DNA of 64,000 nt. Source: UBA7332 sp051657165 (GTDB taxonomy: Bacteria > Bacteroidota > Bacteroidia > Bacteroidales > UBA7332). The translations under genes were made by a program, and so were the position numbers. Of this stretch, positions 9,233 through 16,313 are shown piece by piece. The notes below the pieces were generated by a model, which was not told where the DNA came from, did no database searches, and was given only the letters and a program-made list of their open reading frames with translations. Numbering within the stretch: the first letter of the stretch is position 1; every line of letters starts with the position of its first letter. The DNA lies in the NCBI GenBank assembly GCA_051657165.1, contig JBOFKD010000143.1:29986-93985 (forward strand), written 5' to 3'.

Positions 9233-10288
9233 TTAATACCAATCTTTCTTTCTCATATAACGCCATAACATAAAAGCTATGAACAACATAACCAATAGCG
9301 CCAGGAAATATCCGTATGGAGTTTTCAGCTCGGGCATAAAATCAAAATTCATACCCCATATCCCTGCAAGAAATGTAAGAGGAATAAAAATAGTCGAAAC
9401 TACAGTCAGACGTTTCATGATCTCATTCATCCGCAAATCATTATTTGCAAGATATAAATCCATCAGCCCCATCACCATCTCACGCATATTCTCCAGAGAT
9501 TCCACCATATAATGACAACGGTCAACCAAATCTGAAAAATAAATACGCACATTATCCTGAATTAATTTAGTTTCCGATTTATACAAGCGGGCCACTGACT
9601 CTTTCAGGGGTATAATCACCTTTCTCAATTGCTGCTGTTGCTTACGATACAACTGAATCTGCTGTTTACGGTCATCCGTATCAATCGACTCAAGCAAATC
9701 ATCCTCCAGGTCTTCCAGCTGATCTTCAATTTCAGCAATCAGCTCTACATATTTATCAATCAGAAGATTCATCATCAGACAGAATAGATAATCAGGCTTA
9801 CGGTTACGTATATTCCCCAGATTATCCTGTAAAGCCATCGCCACCTCCGAAAAATACGATTCTTTATTCTCCTGAAACGTAAGAATAAAACTATCCCCGA
9901 GAACAAATGCAATACGTTCCTGTATAAATTCATCAGTTCCTGAAGGAACTAAAAGATTCATAATAACAGTAATATGTGTTCCGCTATCCTGCATCTTTAC
10001 AATATGCTGAGGGATCAGAATATCCTGCATATCAACATAATGCATCCCGAAATGCTTTCCGATAAGCTCAACCTGCTCTACATCAGCAAGTCCCCACACA
10101 CGAATCCAATGTACATTATCAGCTCCCATAGTCGCAAAAAGGTGAGGGGCTGTATTACATACCGAAATCTGCGCAGAACGATCATTATAGTCTACTAATA
10201 TAATTTCAGTATCACTCGTCGCTCCACCAATATATTCAAGCGACTTATTTATGATATGTCTGGTTGTTCGTTTCCTGTGTTTACTCAT
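9233..10288 (-). CDS. corA: CorA-type magnesium/cobalt transporter
   Basis: A 351-residue inner-membrane divalent-cation channel. The long cytoplasmic N-terminal domain includes an acidic, coiled-coil helix (EDQLEDLEDDLLESID). Two transmembrane segments at the C-terminus follow. The selectivity signature GMN is at 312-314, between the first membrane helix (TIFIPLTFLAGIW) and the second. The C-terminus is basic (RYMRKKDWY), as in CorA. The gene follows purT after 45 bases on the same strand, so the two may be co-transcribed. Confidence 0.95.
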   Translation of the reverse strand: MSKHRKRTTRHIINKSLEYIGGATSDTEIILVDYNDRSAQISVCNTAPHLFATMGADNVHWIRVWGLADVEQVELIGKHFGMHYVDMQDILIPQHIVKMQDSGTHITVIMNLLVPSGTDEFIQERIAFVLGDSFILTFQENKESYFSEVAMALQDNLGNIRNRKPDYLFCLMMNLLIDKYVELIAEIEDQLEDLEDDLLESIDTDDRKQQIQLYRKQQQQLRKVIIPLKESVARLYKSETKLIQDNVRIYFSDLVDRCHYMVESLENMREMVMGLMDLYLANNDLRMNEIMKRLTVVSTIFIPLTFLAGIWGMNFDFMPELKTPYGYFLALLVMLFIAFMLWRYMRKKDWY

Positions 10289-10333
10289 AGAATTGTGTTC
10301 GTTATAATGAAAATAAGAAATCTGACCGGTAAC

Positions 10334-11515
10334 TTACAATTTTATAACAAGTTTCTCTGCCCCACGGTTTGCTTTAGCTCTTGCCTCCTCTACTGATTCA
10401 GCTCTCGCAAGCACAACAGCCATACGACGATGCCCGTCAACTTCCGGTTTCCCGAACAAACGAATCTGAGTATCCGGCTCAGCCAGCACTTCAGCAAGAT
10501 TACAAAATTCAACCTGTGTGGATTTACCATCAACAACAATAGCGCGTGACGCTGATGGTCCGTGGAAAGCAATATTAGGAACAGGCAAGCCTAGAATAGC
10601 CCGCGCATGAAGAGAAAATTCTGATAAGTCCTGAGAAATTAAAGTAACCATTCCCGTGTCGTGCGGACGAGGCGACACTTCGCTAAATATAACATCATCT
10701 CCTTTCACAAAGAGCTCTACACCAAACAAACCATAACCGCCTAAAGCAGCAGTTACTTTCTCTGCAATATCTTCGGCTCTCTCTCTGGCCGGCAAAGACA
10801 TAGCCTGTGGCTGCCATGATTCACGGTAGTCACCATCTTCCTGTCTGTGCCCGATTGGTTCAACAAAAGATGTTCCTCCGCAATGTCTCACTGTAAGGAG
10901 TGTAATTTCATAATCAAAATCAACGAATCCTTCTACAATCACTTTTCCGGCACCGGCTCTACCACCTTCCTGAGCGTATTTCCATGCAGCCTCAATCTGA
11001 TCAGCATTCCGGACTACACTTTGTCCATGTCCCGAAGAACTCATAATTGGTTTCACGACGCAAGGCATCCCTACAATACTAATTGCTTCCCGGAATTCGT
11101 CATAAGTAGCCGCAAAACGATAAGGTGAAGTCTTAACACCCAATTCTTCGGCAGCCAGACGCCGTATACCCTCACGATTCATCGTCAGATAAGTTGCCTT
11201 AGCCGTTGGCACGACTTTAAACCCTTCTTTCTCAAGTTCAATCAGCGTATCTGTTGCAATTGCCTCTACTTCAGGAACAATATAATCAGGACGCTCCATC
11301 TCAATTATTTCACGCAATCGTTTTCCGTCAAGCATTGAGACCACATAAGAACGATGAGCCACCTGCATTGCGGGTGCATTCTCATACTTATCCAAAGCGA
11401 TAACTTCTACACCGTAGCGCTGTAGCTCCAAAACAAATTCTTTACCCAATTCTCCCGATCCGCACAAAACAACGCGTTTTGCAGTCGGTGACATAGGCGT
11501 ACCAATACATGTCAT
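10334..11515 (-). CDS. purT: Formate-dependent phosphoribosylglycinamide formyltransferase
   Basis: A 393-residue ATP-grasp enzyme. It makes formyl-GAR from GAR, formate and ATP in purine synthesis, the folate-independent alternative to PurN. The N-terminal Rossmann-like part contains LCGSGELGKE and IALDKYENAPAMQVA. The ATP-grasp core shows VVKPIMSSSGHGQSVV and the metal-binding EVSPRPHDTGMVTL. Length and motifs match PurT rather than PurK (EVSPRPHDTG is diagnostic). ATG at 11515 gives the usual N-terminus. It lies upstream of corA. Confidence 0.95.
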   Translation of the reverse strand: MTCIGTPMSPTAKRVVLCGSGELGKEFVLELQRYGVEVIALDKYENAPAMQVAHRSYVVSMLDGKRLREIIEMERPDYIVPEVEAIATDTLIELEKEGFKVVPTAKATYLTMNREGIRRLAAEELGVKTSPYRFAATYDEFREAISIVGMPCVVKPIMSSSGHGQSVVRNADQIEAAWKYAQEGGRAGAGKVIVEGFVDFDYEITLLTVRHCGGTSFVEPIGHRQEDGDYRESWQPQAMSLPARERAEDIAEKVTAALGGYGLFGVELFVKGDDVIFSEVSPRPHDTGMVTLISQDLSEFSLHARAILGLPVPNIAFHGPSASRAIVVDGKSTQVEFCNLAEVLAEPDTQIRLFGKPEVDGHRRMAVVLARAESVEEARAKANRGAEKLVIKL

Positions 11516-11717
11516 AGTTCAAAGTTCGTTTTACAGTTGTGTTCCGCAAATTTCGTCAGGAATATCCTATCATGCAAACTTTTCTAACATTTTACAGAGT
11601 ATTTAACATATAGACCAAAAACACATTTATCCAGACGTTTTTGCCTAATAGCAGCCAGTTTACGAAATCCTCAAAAAAGCAAAACTCCTACCATTCAACT
11701 ATTTATAACATTTGATT

Positions 11718-11748
11718 TTTGGTCAACAAAAAATAATTCATACATTTG
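11718..11748 (+). promoter_or_regulatory. Consensus Bacteroidetes promoter
   Basis: TTTG (11718-11721), 19 bases, then TACATTTG (11741-11748): a perfect primary-sigma promoter. Transcription should start near 11755, leaving an untranslated leader of about 120 bases before the ATG at 11876. Confidence 0.85.
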
Positions 11749-11754
11749 CCCTCG

Positions 11755-11875
11755 ATTTTGGAAAAGAGTCACTCCGTTTCATAGCGTTGGACGGGAGCTC
11801 TTACTGCAGAAAATCTGCGGGGCATTCATCCTTGTCTGAGGATTTATGCTTAGTGTCAAACCAAAATAAAACTTT
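11755..11875 (+). other. Long structured 5' leader, function unknown
   Basis: The leader can form several short hairpins: a CTCCGT/ACGGGAG pair around 11775-11800, CTGCAG with CTGCGG near 11805-11822, and an imperfect GCAT/ATGC stem near 11821-11850. I do not recognise a known riboswitch or 6S-like consensus. The remainder of the 11516-11717 gap upstream is plain AT-rich DNA; a weak promoter for purT is possible but not convincing. Confidence 0.35.
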
Positions 11876-12385
11876 ATGCACAAAACAAAGACTCTCTTTG
11901 TTTCATTCGTAGCAATCTGTCTGTCTGTAATGATTGCTTCCTCGTTTGTAAACAAAGATGCACGACCTGGCGTTGGCTTTTATCCCGGAAGTTCATTTCC
12001 CGATTTTAGCATTTTGGGTAAAAACTCACAATTAATTACCAAGGATTCCCTGAAAGGCAATTATTTGTTGATTCAGTTCTGGGCAGCTTACGATGCTGAC
12101 TCACGAATGAAAAACGTTCAGTTGTGTAACTCTCTAAACCGTCCGGATTCGAAAATAAAATTCTTATCTGTGCCGATGGATCCATATAATCAGTTGAGCC
12201 GCGAGACTATTCGCCTTGACCGGATCCCCGAATCAAATGTTTTCTTTCCGGATAGTAATCAACGTGAGAAATTGTTATCAGAACAAGCTCTTAAAGGGAA
12301 ACTCACTAATTTCCTGATTGATCCCGATGGTGTAATCATTGCACAAAATGTTACAGCTAAAGAGCTGGCTCAAATTAAGATGTAG
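11876..12385 (+). CDS. Exported thioredoxin-fold protein lacking the CXXC active site
   Basis: A 169-residue protein with an N-terminal signal/anchor (about residues 8-24, LFVSFVAICLSVMIASSF). It continues with a TlpA/AhpC-like thioredoxin fold: PGSSFPDFSILG, then YLLIQFWAAYDADSR, SVPMDPYN and FLIDPDGVIIAQN. In TlpA proteins the segment after the FWA strand is WCxxC. Here it reads WAAYDADSR with no cysteine, so it cannot act as a standard thiol oxidoreductase. Such degenerate members are common in Bacteroidetes and may have a structural or binding role (inference). It has its own strong promoter, a long leader and a terminator, so it is monocistronic. Confidence 0.8.
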   Translation: MHKTKTLFVSFVAICLSVMIASSFVNKDARPGVGFYPGSSFPDFSILGKNSQLITKDSLKGNYLLIQFWAAYDADSRMKNVQLCNSLNRPDSKIKFLSVPMDPYNQLSRETIRLDRIPESNVFFPDSNQREKLLSEQALKGKLTNFLIDPDGVIIAQNVTAKELAQIKM

Positions 12386-12410
12386 AGAAATTCAACAATT
12401 TATTTTTCCT

Positions 12411-12445
12411 AAAGGCTGTTTGCTATTGCATTCAGCCTTTTTTTT
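12411..12445 (+). terminator. Intrinsic terminator
   Basis: An 8-bp stem (12411-12418 with 12433-12440) with the T run continuing to 12445, 26 bases after the stop of the thioredoxin-like gene. Confidence 0.8.
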
Positions 12446-12555
12446 ACCTTAAATCGAAAATACTGTCTAATGAAAAAATTTATACTAAAAATCAATTTCA
12501 TATATAAATATGATATAATAAACTTTTTATTATGTCATCAGATAACCTCAAGCAC

Positions 12556-12586
12556 TTGTAAATTAACTCAATTACCTCTATATTTG
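12556..12586 (+). promoter_or_regulatory. Promoter of the porin gene
   Basis: TTG (12556-12558), 20 bases, TATATTTG (12579-12586). It lies about 100 bases before the ATG at 12686. It shows that the earlier in-frame ATG at 12470 is upstream of the transcript and not used. Confidence 0.75.
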
Positions 12587-12685
12587 CTTACAAATAGTCA
12601 GAATCAAAAAGAATCAGAATCATTTTTTGATCCAATCTCAAATCAATTCCGGCTTATAACCATTCAACCTAAACTACACAGATTT

Positions 12686-13747
12686 ATGAGATTTAAAACG
12701 CTACTTTTATCTCTGGTGGCGTGTTGCTCATCGGCATTATCCTTTGCGGCAACCGACAGTACCTCTCTGGAAAGCAGCAGCACAAAAGCGAAAGCTCTTA
12801 ATGTTAAGCTTTTTCTAAGGGGTGATTACAGAGGCGACTTTTATGATGGTTCATCAACCAGCAGATTCACTATGAAACCGGCAATGGTTGATGTGTACGG
12901 ACAATTCAATCCTATGTTTGGCTACTATTTTCGCCAAAGATTTGATACTCCGTTTACAATTCAGAGTGATGGTATTCCGGCTTCAACTCTTATGGCATAT
13001 GTACAGATTACACCTGTAAAAGGATTAAATATCCGCTTAGGAAAACAAGCGATTGCATATGGTAGCTGGGAGTTTGACTATAATCCTATGGATGTATATT
13101 TCTACTCGAAAGTAGGAAGTATGACTCAGGGATTCAGCACAGGTGCATATGCCGGCTACACTATTGGCACACAATCTTTTGCTTATCAGGTTACCAAAAC
13201 ACTGGACGATGCTTACATTGTTCCCGGATACAAAAGTGCATTCAACAACACATTCCAATGGGGTGGTAACTTCTTCGACGGAGCTTTCAAAACCCTGTGG
13301 AGTTATACATTGATCAATGCTGACAAAGGAAAATTTCTTCACCAGTATATGCTGGGTAACCAAATTAACATTGGCCGTGTCAGCGTAGATCTTGACTACA
13401 TGCAACTAAGCCGTTTCAGCGATTATGAATACAATGATTCTAAGAGAATTAAAACAACAGATCGTTCATATCTGGCAAACGTAAAGTGGCTTCTGCCTAA
13501 AGATCGTGTTACATTACAACTCAAATGCGTTTATGATGAAAGCCGTGCATTCGGAAAATGCGTAAATGAGCAAATCACAACCTCTACCGTTTGTGAATAC
13601 AATCTGTTCCCTCAATACGGCTTGTCGTTACACGCTGCTTATGCATACAGAATAAATAATACACCCGAGGAATTTGCAAGTGCATTTCAAACAAAAAATG
13701 AAAATATGATTGTCACAGGTTTCTCCTGGAACTTCAAAGCTTTGTAA
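12686..13747 (+). CDS. Outer-membrane porin-like beta-barrel (OprO/OprP-like)
   Basis: A 353-residue protein with a signal peptide (MRFKTLLLSLVACCSSALSF, cleaved after AA). It is followed by regular amphipathic strands ending in the aromatic-rich terminus FSWNFKAL, typical of outer-membrane barrels. Segments such as FRQRFDTPF, LNIRLGKQAIAYGSWEFDYNP and YQVTKTLDDAY resemble the phosphate-selective porin O/P family seen widely in Bacteroidetes. The substrate cannot be read from sequence. The start is fixed by the promoter at 12556-12586 and the signal peptide. Upstream in-frame codons encode an unlikely AT-rich stretch. It is monocistronic, with its own terminator. Confidence 0.75.
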   Translation: MRFKTLLLSLVACCSSALSFAATDSTSLESSSTKAKALNVKLFLRGDYRGDFYDGSSTSRFTMKPAMVDVYGQFNPMFGYYFRQRFDTPFTIQSDGIPASTLMAYVQITPVKGLNIRLGKQAIAYGSWEFDYNPMDVYFYSKVGSMTQGFSTGAYAGYTIGTQSFAYQVTKTLDDAYIVPGYKSAFNNTFQWGGNFFDGAFKTLWSYTLINADKGKFLHQYMLGNQINIGRVSVDLDYMQLSRFSDYEYNDSKRIKTTDRSYLANVKWLLPKDRVTLQLKCVYDESRAFGKCVNEQITTSTVCEYNLFPQYGLSLHAAYAYRINNTPEEFASAFQTKNENMIVTGFSWNFKAL

Positions 13748-13812
13748 TATTCAGACAAACACCATAAGATACATATAAGTAATATCGATTCATTCGATTA
13801 CTTAAACCCGAT

Positions 13813-13850
13813 AAAAAAGAGAGATTATCCCCGGATAACCTCTCTTTTTT
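13813..13850 (+). terminator. Intrinsic terminator
   Basis: A stem of about 16 bp with two mismatches around the central CCCC, flanked by A and T runs, 65 bases after the porin stop. Confidence 0.85.
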
Positions 13851-13939
13851 ATTCGCCCTATAACAAACTATATATAAACATGATAGCCCATCCACAGGGA
13901 GTTTCAAGCATTATTATTATAAAAAAAAGCGCTCCGGAA

Positions 13940-13970
13940 TTTGGAGATTAAAAAAAAAAACCTACCTTTG
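13940..13970 (+). promoter_or_regulatory. Promoter of tRNA-Cys
   Basis: TTTG (13940-13943), 19 bases, TACCTTTG (13963-13970): an exact match to the Bacteroidetes promoter, 43 bases before the tRNA. Confidence 0.9.
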
Positions 13971-14013
13971 CACACGTAATCAACAACACAACGCCTGATT
14001 ACAAAGCAACAAT

Positions 14014-14084
14014 GGTTCCTTGGCCGAGTGGCTAGGCACCGGTCTGCAAAACCGTTTACGGCGGTTCGAATCCGCCAGGAACCT
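14014..14084 (+). tRNA. tRNA-Cys (GCA)
   Basis: A 71-base cloverleaf. The acceptor arms GGTTCCT and AGGAACC pair, the anticodon loop is CTGCAAA with anticodon GCA, and the T-loop is GGTTCGAATCC. Discriminator base 73 is T, as required for tRNA-Cys. The 3' CCA is not encoded. A terminator follows at once. Confidence 0.97.
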
Positions 14085-14085
14085 C

Positions 14086-14119
14086 AAAAAGCTCTGAAGC
14101 AATGCTTCGGAGCTTTTTT
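14086..14119 (+). terminator. Terminator of tRNA-Cys
   Basis: A 15-bp stem with one G-U pair (14086-14100 with 14104-14118), a 3-base loop and a T run. Confidence 0.9.
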
Positions 14120-14156
14120 GTTTCTGTTTTGCTATGTATATGATCAGTATAATAAC

Positions 14157-14575
14157 GGATCAGCGGATAAACTCGGTTGGTCTGAAAGCTACACAAACAA
14201 CCACCTTCGGGGTTGTGGAGATGGAGGATGATTACTTTCCGGGGGTAGAAACAATCAAACTCCTGCGGAGGATTGTTTCTACCCCCGGTTACAGATAAAT
14301 TATCCTGTCAGGATAAAAAATAGGACTCCTTGTTTCTATTTTTTTATTGCACATAATCAGTGCGATAACATGTAGATACGATTATCATTTGTTTTGTTCT
14401 TTTACACCGAAGGTGTAATTTGTCTGTAACCGCGTTTTGAATTCTGAATCGGAACGGATGAAGGATTCAAAGCGTGGCTCATTGCCTGCCTTGCAACACA
14501 ACCCCGAAGGTGGTTGTTTGTAAAATAACTGACAATGAAATACGAAATCTACCAACCGAGTTTATCCGCCGATCC
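14157..14575. repeat. 419-bp nested inverted-repeat/hairpin element (MITE-like or structured RNA)
   Basis: The outer arms 14157-14181 and 14551-14575 are complementary over 24 of 25 bases. The inner arms 14193-14217 and 14497-14521 are complementary over all 25. Inside lie an 18-bp perfect hairpin (14239-14256 with 14271-14288), a 10-bp pair (14286-14295 with 14423-14432) and an 8-bp hairpin at 14300-14316. Further hairpins are 9 bp at 14315-14344, 7 bp at 14346-14366, 7 bp at 14402-14418, and 10 bp (14433-14442 with 14465-14474). No ORF, target-site duplication or internal promoter is visible. The element lies between the converging terminators of tRNA-Cys and the tRNA-Gly/Leu unit. It could be a non-autonomous mobile element or a large branched RNA. 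Confidence 0.75.
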
Positions 14576-14610
14576 TTCTTTTCTTTACTTCTCCGGATAT
14601 AACTGCAAAC

Positions 14611-14648
14611 AAAAAGGCATCTGATAAATGATTATCAGATGCCTTTTT
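14611..14648 (-). terminator. Terminator of the tRNA-Gly/tRNA-Leu transcript
   Basis: AAAAAGGCATCTGATAA pairs with its complement across a very short loop. On the minus strand it is followed by T residues just past the tRNA-Leu 3' end. Confidence 0.9.
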
Positions 14649-14652
14649 GATG

Positions 14653-14736
14653 TGCTCAGGATGAGATTCGAACTCACACAGGAATACTCCCACTACCCCC
14701 TCAAAGTAGCGTGTCTACCAATTCCACCACCTGAGC
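14653..14736 (-). tRNA. tRNA-Leu (GAG)
   Basis: An 84-base class II tRNA with a long variable arm. The acceptor is GCTCAGG/CCTGAGC with discriminator A. The anticodon loop TTGAGGG gives anticodon GAG (CUY codons). The T-arm is GAGTTCGAATCTC. It lies 8 bases downstream of tRNA-Gly on the same strand. Confidence 0.97.
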
Positions 14737-14744
14737 TTTTGAAG

Positions 14745-14817
14745 AGCGGAAGACGGGACTCGAACCCGCGACCCTAACCTTGGCAAGGTTATGCTCTACC
14801 AACTGAGCTACTTCCGC
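14745..14817 (-). tRNA. tRNA-Gly (GCC)
   Basis: A 73-base cloverleaf: acceptor GCGGAAG/CTTCCGC, anticodon loop TTGCCAA (anticodon GCC), T-loop GGGTTCGAGTCCC, discriminator T. It is the first gene of a two-tRNA transcript. Confidence 0.97.
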
Positions 14818-14831
14818 GTTGTTTTGTGATA

Positions 14832-14862
14832 CAAATGTAGCTATTATTTCGAAAAACACAAA
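14832..14862 (-). promoter_or_regulatory. Promoter of the tRNA-Gly/tRNA-Leu operon
   Basis: On the minus strand TTTG (14862-14859), 19 bases, TACATTTG (14839-14832): an exact Bacteroidetes promoter 15 bases before tRNA-Gly. Confidence 0.9.
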
Positions 14863-14890
14863 TCAGAAATATTCTTTTTTTTACTTGAAT

Positions 14891-15361
14891 TCAGGATATT
14901 TTTCTCAGAAAGATGATTATCAGCAATATAAAACAAAGGGAGACCGCACCTCCCGTAAGCCATAATCTCCCATTCTCCCGAACCTCTTCTTTTTCCTCCA
15001 TGTTATGTCCGCAAACCGTATCGCTACGTATGCGCACGGTATCTCTCCGGCTCTCAATCTCAATCAGTCCGTCCGGACGTTTCTTCACCGTCAGCCCTCC
15101 CGCATTTTCCACCGGAGCTACAAGTGCCGAAGCCGGAGCCAGTGCTGACAGAGCAGACAGATCCACAATCAATCGTTCCGATTCAGGAAGCAGGATCACC
15201 TCTTGCCGGAGCTGTTCGGTCCGTACAGTCCGCTCTGTCGTCAGTTTCGTCTGCCGGCAACTTACGCAGCAAAGGACAATGAGCCCTGTACCTGCAATGA
15301 TAAACTTCCTCCATAGCCTTTTCAAGCCTGTATATTTTCCGTCGTAATTTCCCATGTTCAA
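14891..15361 (-). CDS. Small membrane protein with lipoprotein-like N-terminus and C-terminal membrane helix (u-spanin-like layout)
   Basis: A 156-residue protein of unknown function. Residues 13-35 look like a lipoprotein signal (KRLWRKF, then IIAGTGLIVLCCVS before Cys35; Cys at -3 is unusual). Residues 36-125 are hydrophilic. Residues about 131-152 are a clear membrane helix (LTGGAVSLCFILLIIIF) ending in basic residues. A lipoprotein N-terminus plus a C-terminal membrane helix is the layout of single-protein phage spanins. Its first 179 bases overlap the upstream gene in another frame, as spanin genes often do. Base composition is more GC-rich than the neighbours. A prophage-remnant lysis gene is the best guess; no homologue is recognised. 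Confidence 0.5.
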   Translation of the reverse strand: MNMGNYDGKYTGLKRLWRKFIIAGTGLIVLCCVSCRQTKLTTERTVRTEQLRQEVILLPESERLIVDLSALSALAPASALVAPVENAGGLTVKKRPDGLIEIESRRDTVRIRSDTVCGHNMEEKEEVRENGRLWLTGGAVSLCFILLIIIFLRKIS

Positions 15362-15533
15362 TACTCTGCTTTCGGATTAACTCTTTTAAATCTTCATATA
15401 ATTCCCTGTAAACGGAATGCTCCTCCCGCACATCTTTCAAACGCTCCCTCTTACGGCTAACCAGCCAGGTAAGCAACGAGGCTATAAAGCCCGAAGAGAG
15501 CAAATACATCCATATATCTTTCATAAAATTCAA
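15183..15533 (-). CDS. Small membrane protein with coiled coil (phage lysis/i-spanin-like layout)
   Basis: A 116-residue protein. Residues 8-26 are a membrane helix (MYLLSSGFIASLLTWLVS). Residues 27-78 are highly charged and predicted coiled coil (RKRERLKDVREEH through RLEKAMEEV). A CxxxxxxC motif (CRYRAHC) and a basic/acidic tail follow. One N-terminal helix plus a coiled coil is the layout of phage inner-membrane spanins and of small proteins near the end of Bacteroidetes prophage lysis modules. The last 60 codons overlap the next gene in a different frame. No phage structural gene or integrase is present, so this would be an isolated remnant beside tRNA genes. Confidence 0.5.
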   Translation of the reverse strand: MNFMKDIWMYLLSSGFIASLLTWLVSRKRERLKDVREEHSVYRELYEDLKELIRKQSIEHGKLRRKIYRLEKAMEEVYHCRYRAHCPLLRKLPADETDDRADCTDRTAPARGDPAS

Positions 15534-15539
15534 TTTTTA

Positions 15540-15710
15540 AAAGGCAATGCCTGAAAGGCAGTGACGACATGGAGGACGATGACGACATGGACGACTATGA
15601 GGACGGCATTGAAAGGCAGAAAGGCAATGCCTCAAAGGCAGTGACGACATGGACGACTATGAGGACATGGACGACTATGAGGACGGCATTGAAAGGCAGA
15701 AAGGCAAAGA
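15540..15710 (+). repeat. Left array of about two 80-bp repeats
   Basis: The block AAAGGCAATGCCT starts at 15540 and again at 15620, exactly 80 bp apart. It is followed each time by GGCAGTGACGACATGGA-type sequence and GACTATGAGGACGGCATTGAAAGGCAG. It is made of GGAC/GACGAC words. The same words occur in reverse complement in the array to the right. No protein reading frame survives the units. Confidence 0.75.
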
Positions 15711-15712
15711 AA

Positions 15713-15727
15713 AACAGCGTCGCTGTT
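15713..15727. repeat. Perfect palindrome at the junction of the two arrays
   Basis: AACAGCG-T-CGCTGTT, a 7-bp dyad around one base. It lies where the left (plus-oriented) and right (minus-oriented) 80-bp arrays meet. Confidence 0.7.
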
Positions 15728-15730
15728 GTC

Positions 15731-16146
15731 CTCCATGTATTGGGCGCTGTCCTCATCGTCCTCATGGTCCTCCACGTCCTCCATGTCCCCATCTTAGCGC
15801 CTCTTCCGTCTTCCATGTATTGGGCGCTGTCCTCCATCGTCCTCATGGTCCTCCACGTCGTCCATGTCCCCATCTTAGCGCCTCTTCCGTCTTCCATGTA
15901 TTGGGCGCTGTCCTCATCGTCCTCATGGTCCCCCACGTCGTCCATGTCCCCATCCCAGCGCCTCTTCCGTCCTCCATGTATTGGGCGCTGTCCCCATCGT
16001 CCTCATGGTCCTCCACGTCGTCCATGTCCCCATCCCAGCGCCCTCTTCCGTCCTCCATGTATTAGGCGCTGTCCTCATCGTCCTCATGGTCCTCCACGTC
16101 GTCCATGTCCTCATCTTAGCGCTTCTTAGCGCATCTTAGCGCCTCT
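15731..16146 (-). repeat. Right array of five 80/81-bp repeats
   Basis: The marker TGTATTGGGCGCTGT starts at 15736, 15816, 15897, 15977 and (with one change) 16058, giving periods of 80, 81, 80 and 81. Each unit contains TCCTCATGGTCCTCCACGTC-type words, then CCCCATCTTAGCGCCTCTTCC. The array ends in three copies of CTTAGCGC spaced 10 bp apart (about 16114-16141). Because 80 is not a multiple of three, the frame changes in each unit and encoded peptides are not conserved. The long ORFs across it are artefacts of the repeat. The minus strand is very rich in GGA words (roughly six per unit). Confidence 0.85.
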
Positions 16147-16178
16147 TATAGTAGATATTTTCACCGATTTATCGTTTC

Positions 16179-16212
16179 TTTGCAGTCATTAATTCAGCAA
16201 TCAATACTTTTG
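16179..16212 (+). promoter_or_regulatory. Promoter for the A2M-pbpC operon
   Basis: TTTG (16179-16182), 22 bases, TACTTTTG (16205-16212), about 100 bases before the first gene. The spacing is slightly longer than ideal. Confidence 0.5.
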
Positions 16213-16313
16213 GGTTTCTTAAACAATATTCATAAAGGAATGTTGTTCATATCAGGAGGTCATCGCGCCTTTTGGTAAAACTGAGATAAACTCCGATCTA
16301 AATAGACAACCTC

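Noticed and set aside
12470..12685. N-terminal extension of the porin gene
   Set aside because: The promoter lies inside this stretch and a good signal peptide begins at 12686.
14157..14575. Insertion sequence with transposase
   Set aside because: There is no ORF between the inverted repeats, so at most it is a non-autonomous element.
15569..16129. Several long ORFs on both strands across the 80-bp repeats
   Set aside because: The repeat period is 80/81, so the frame changes in each unit and the peptides are low-complexity artefacts with no start or promoter signals.
15731..16146. CRISPR array
   Set aside because: Units are nearly identical over the full 80 bp, so there are no variable spacers.
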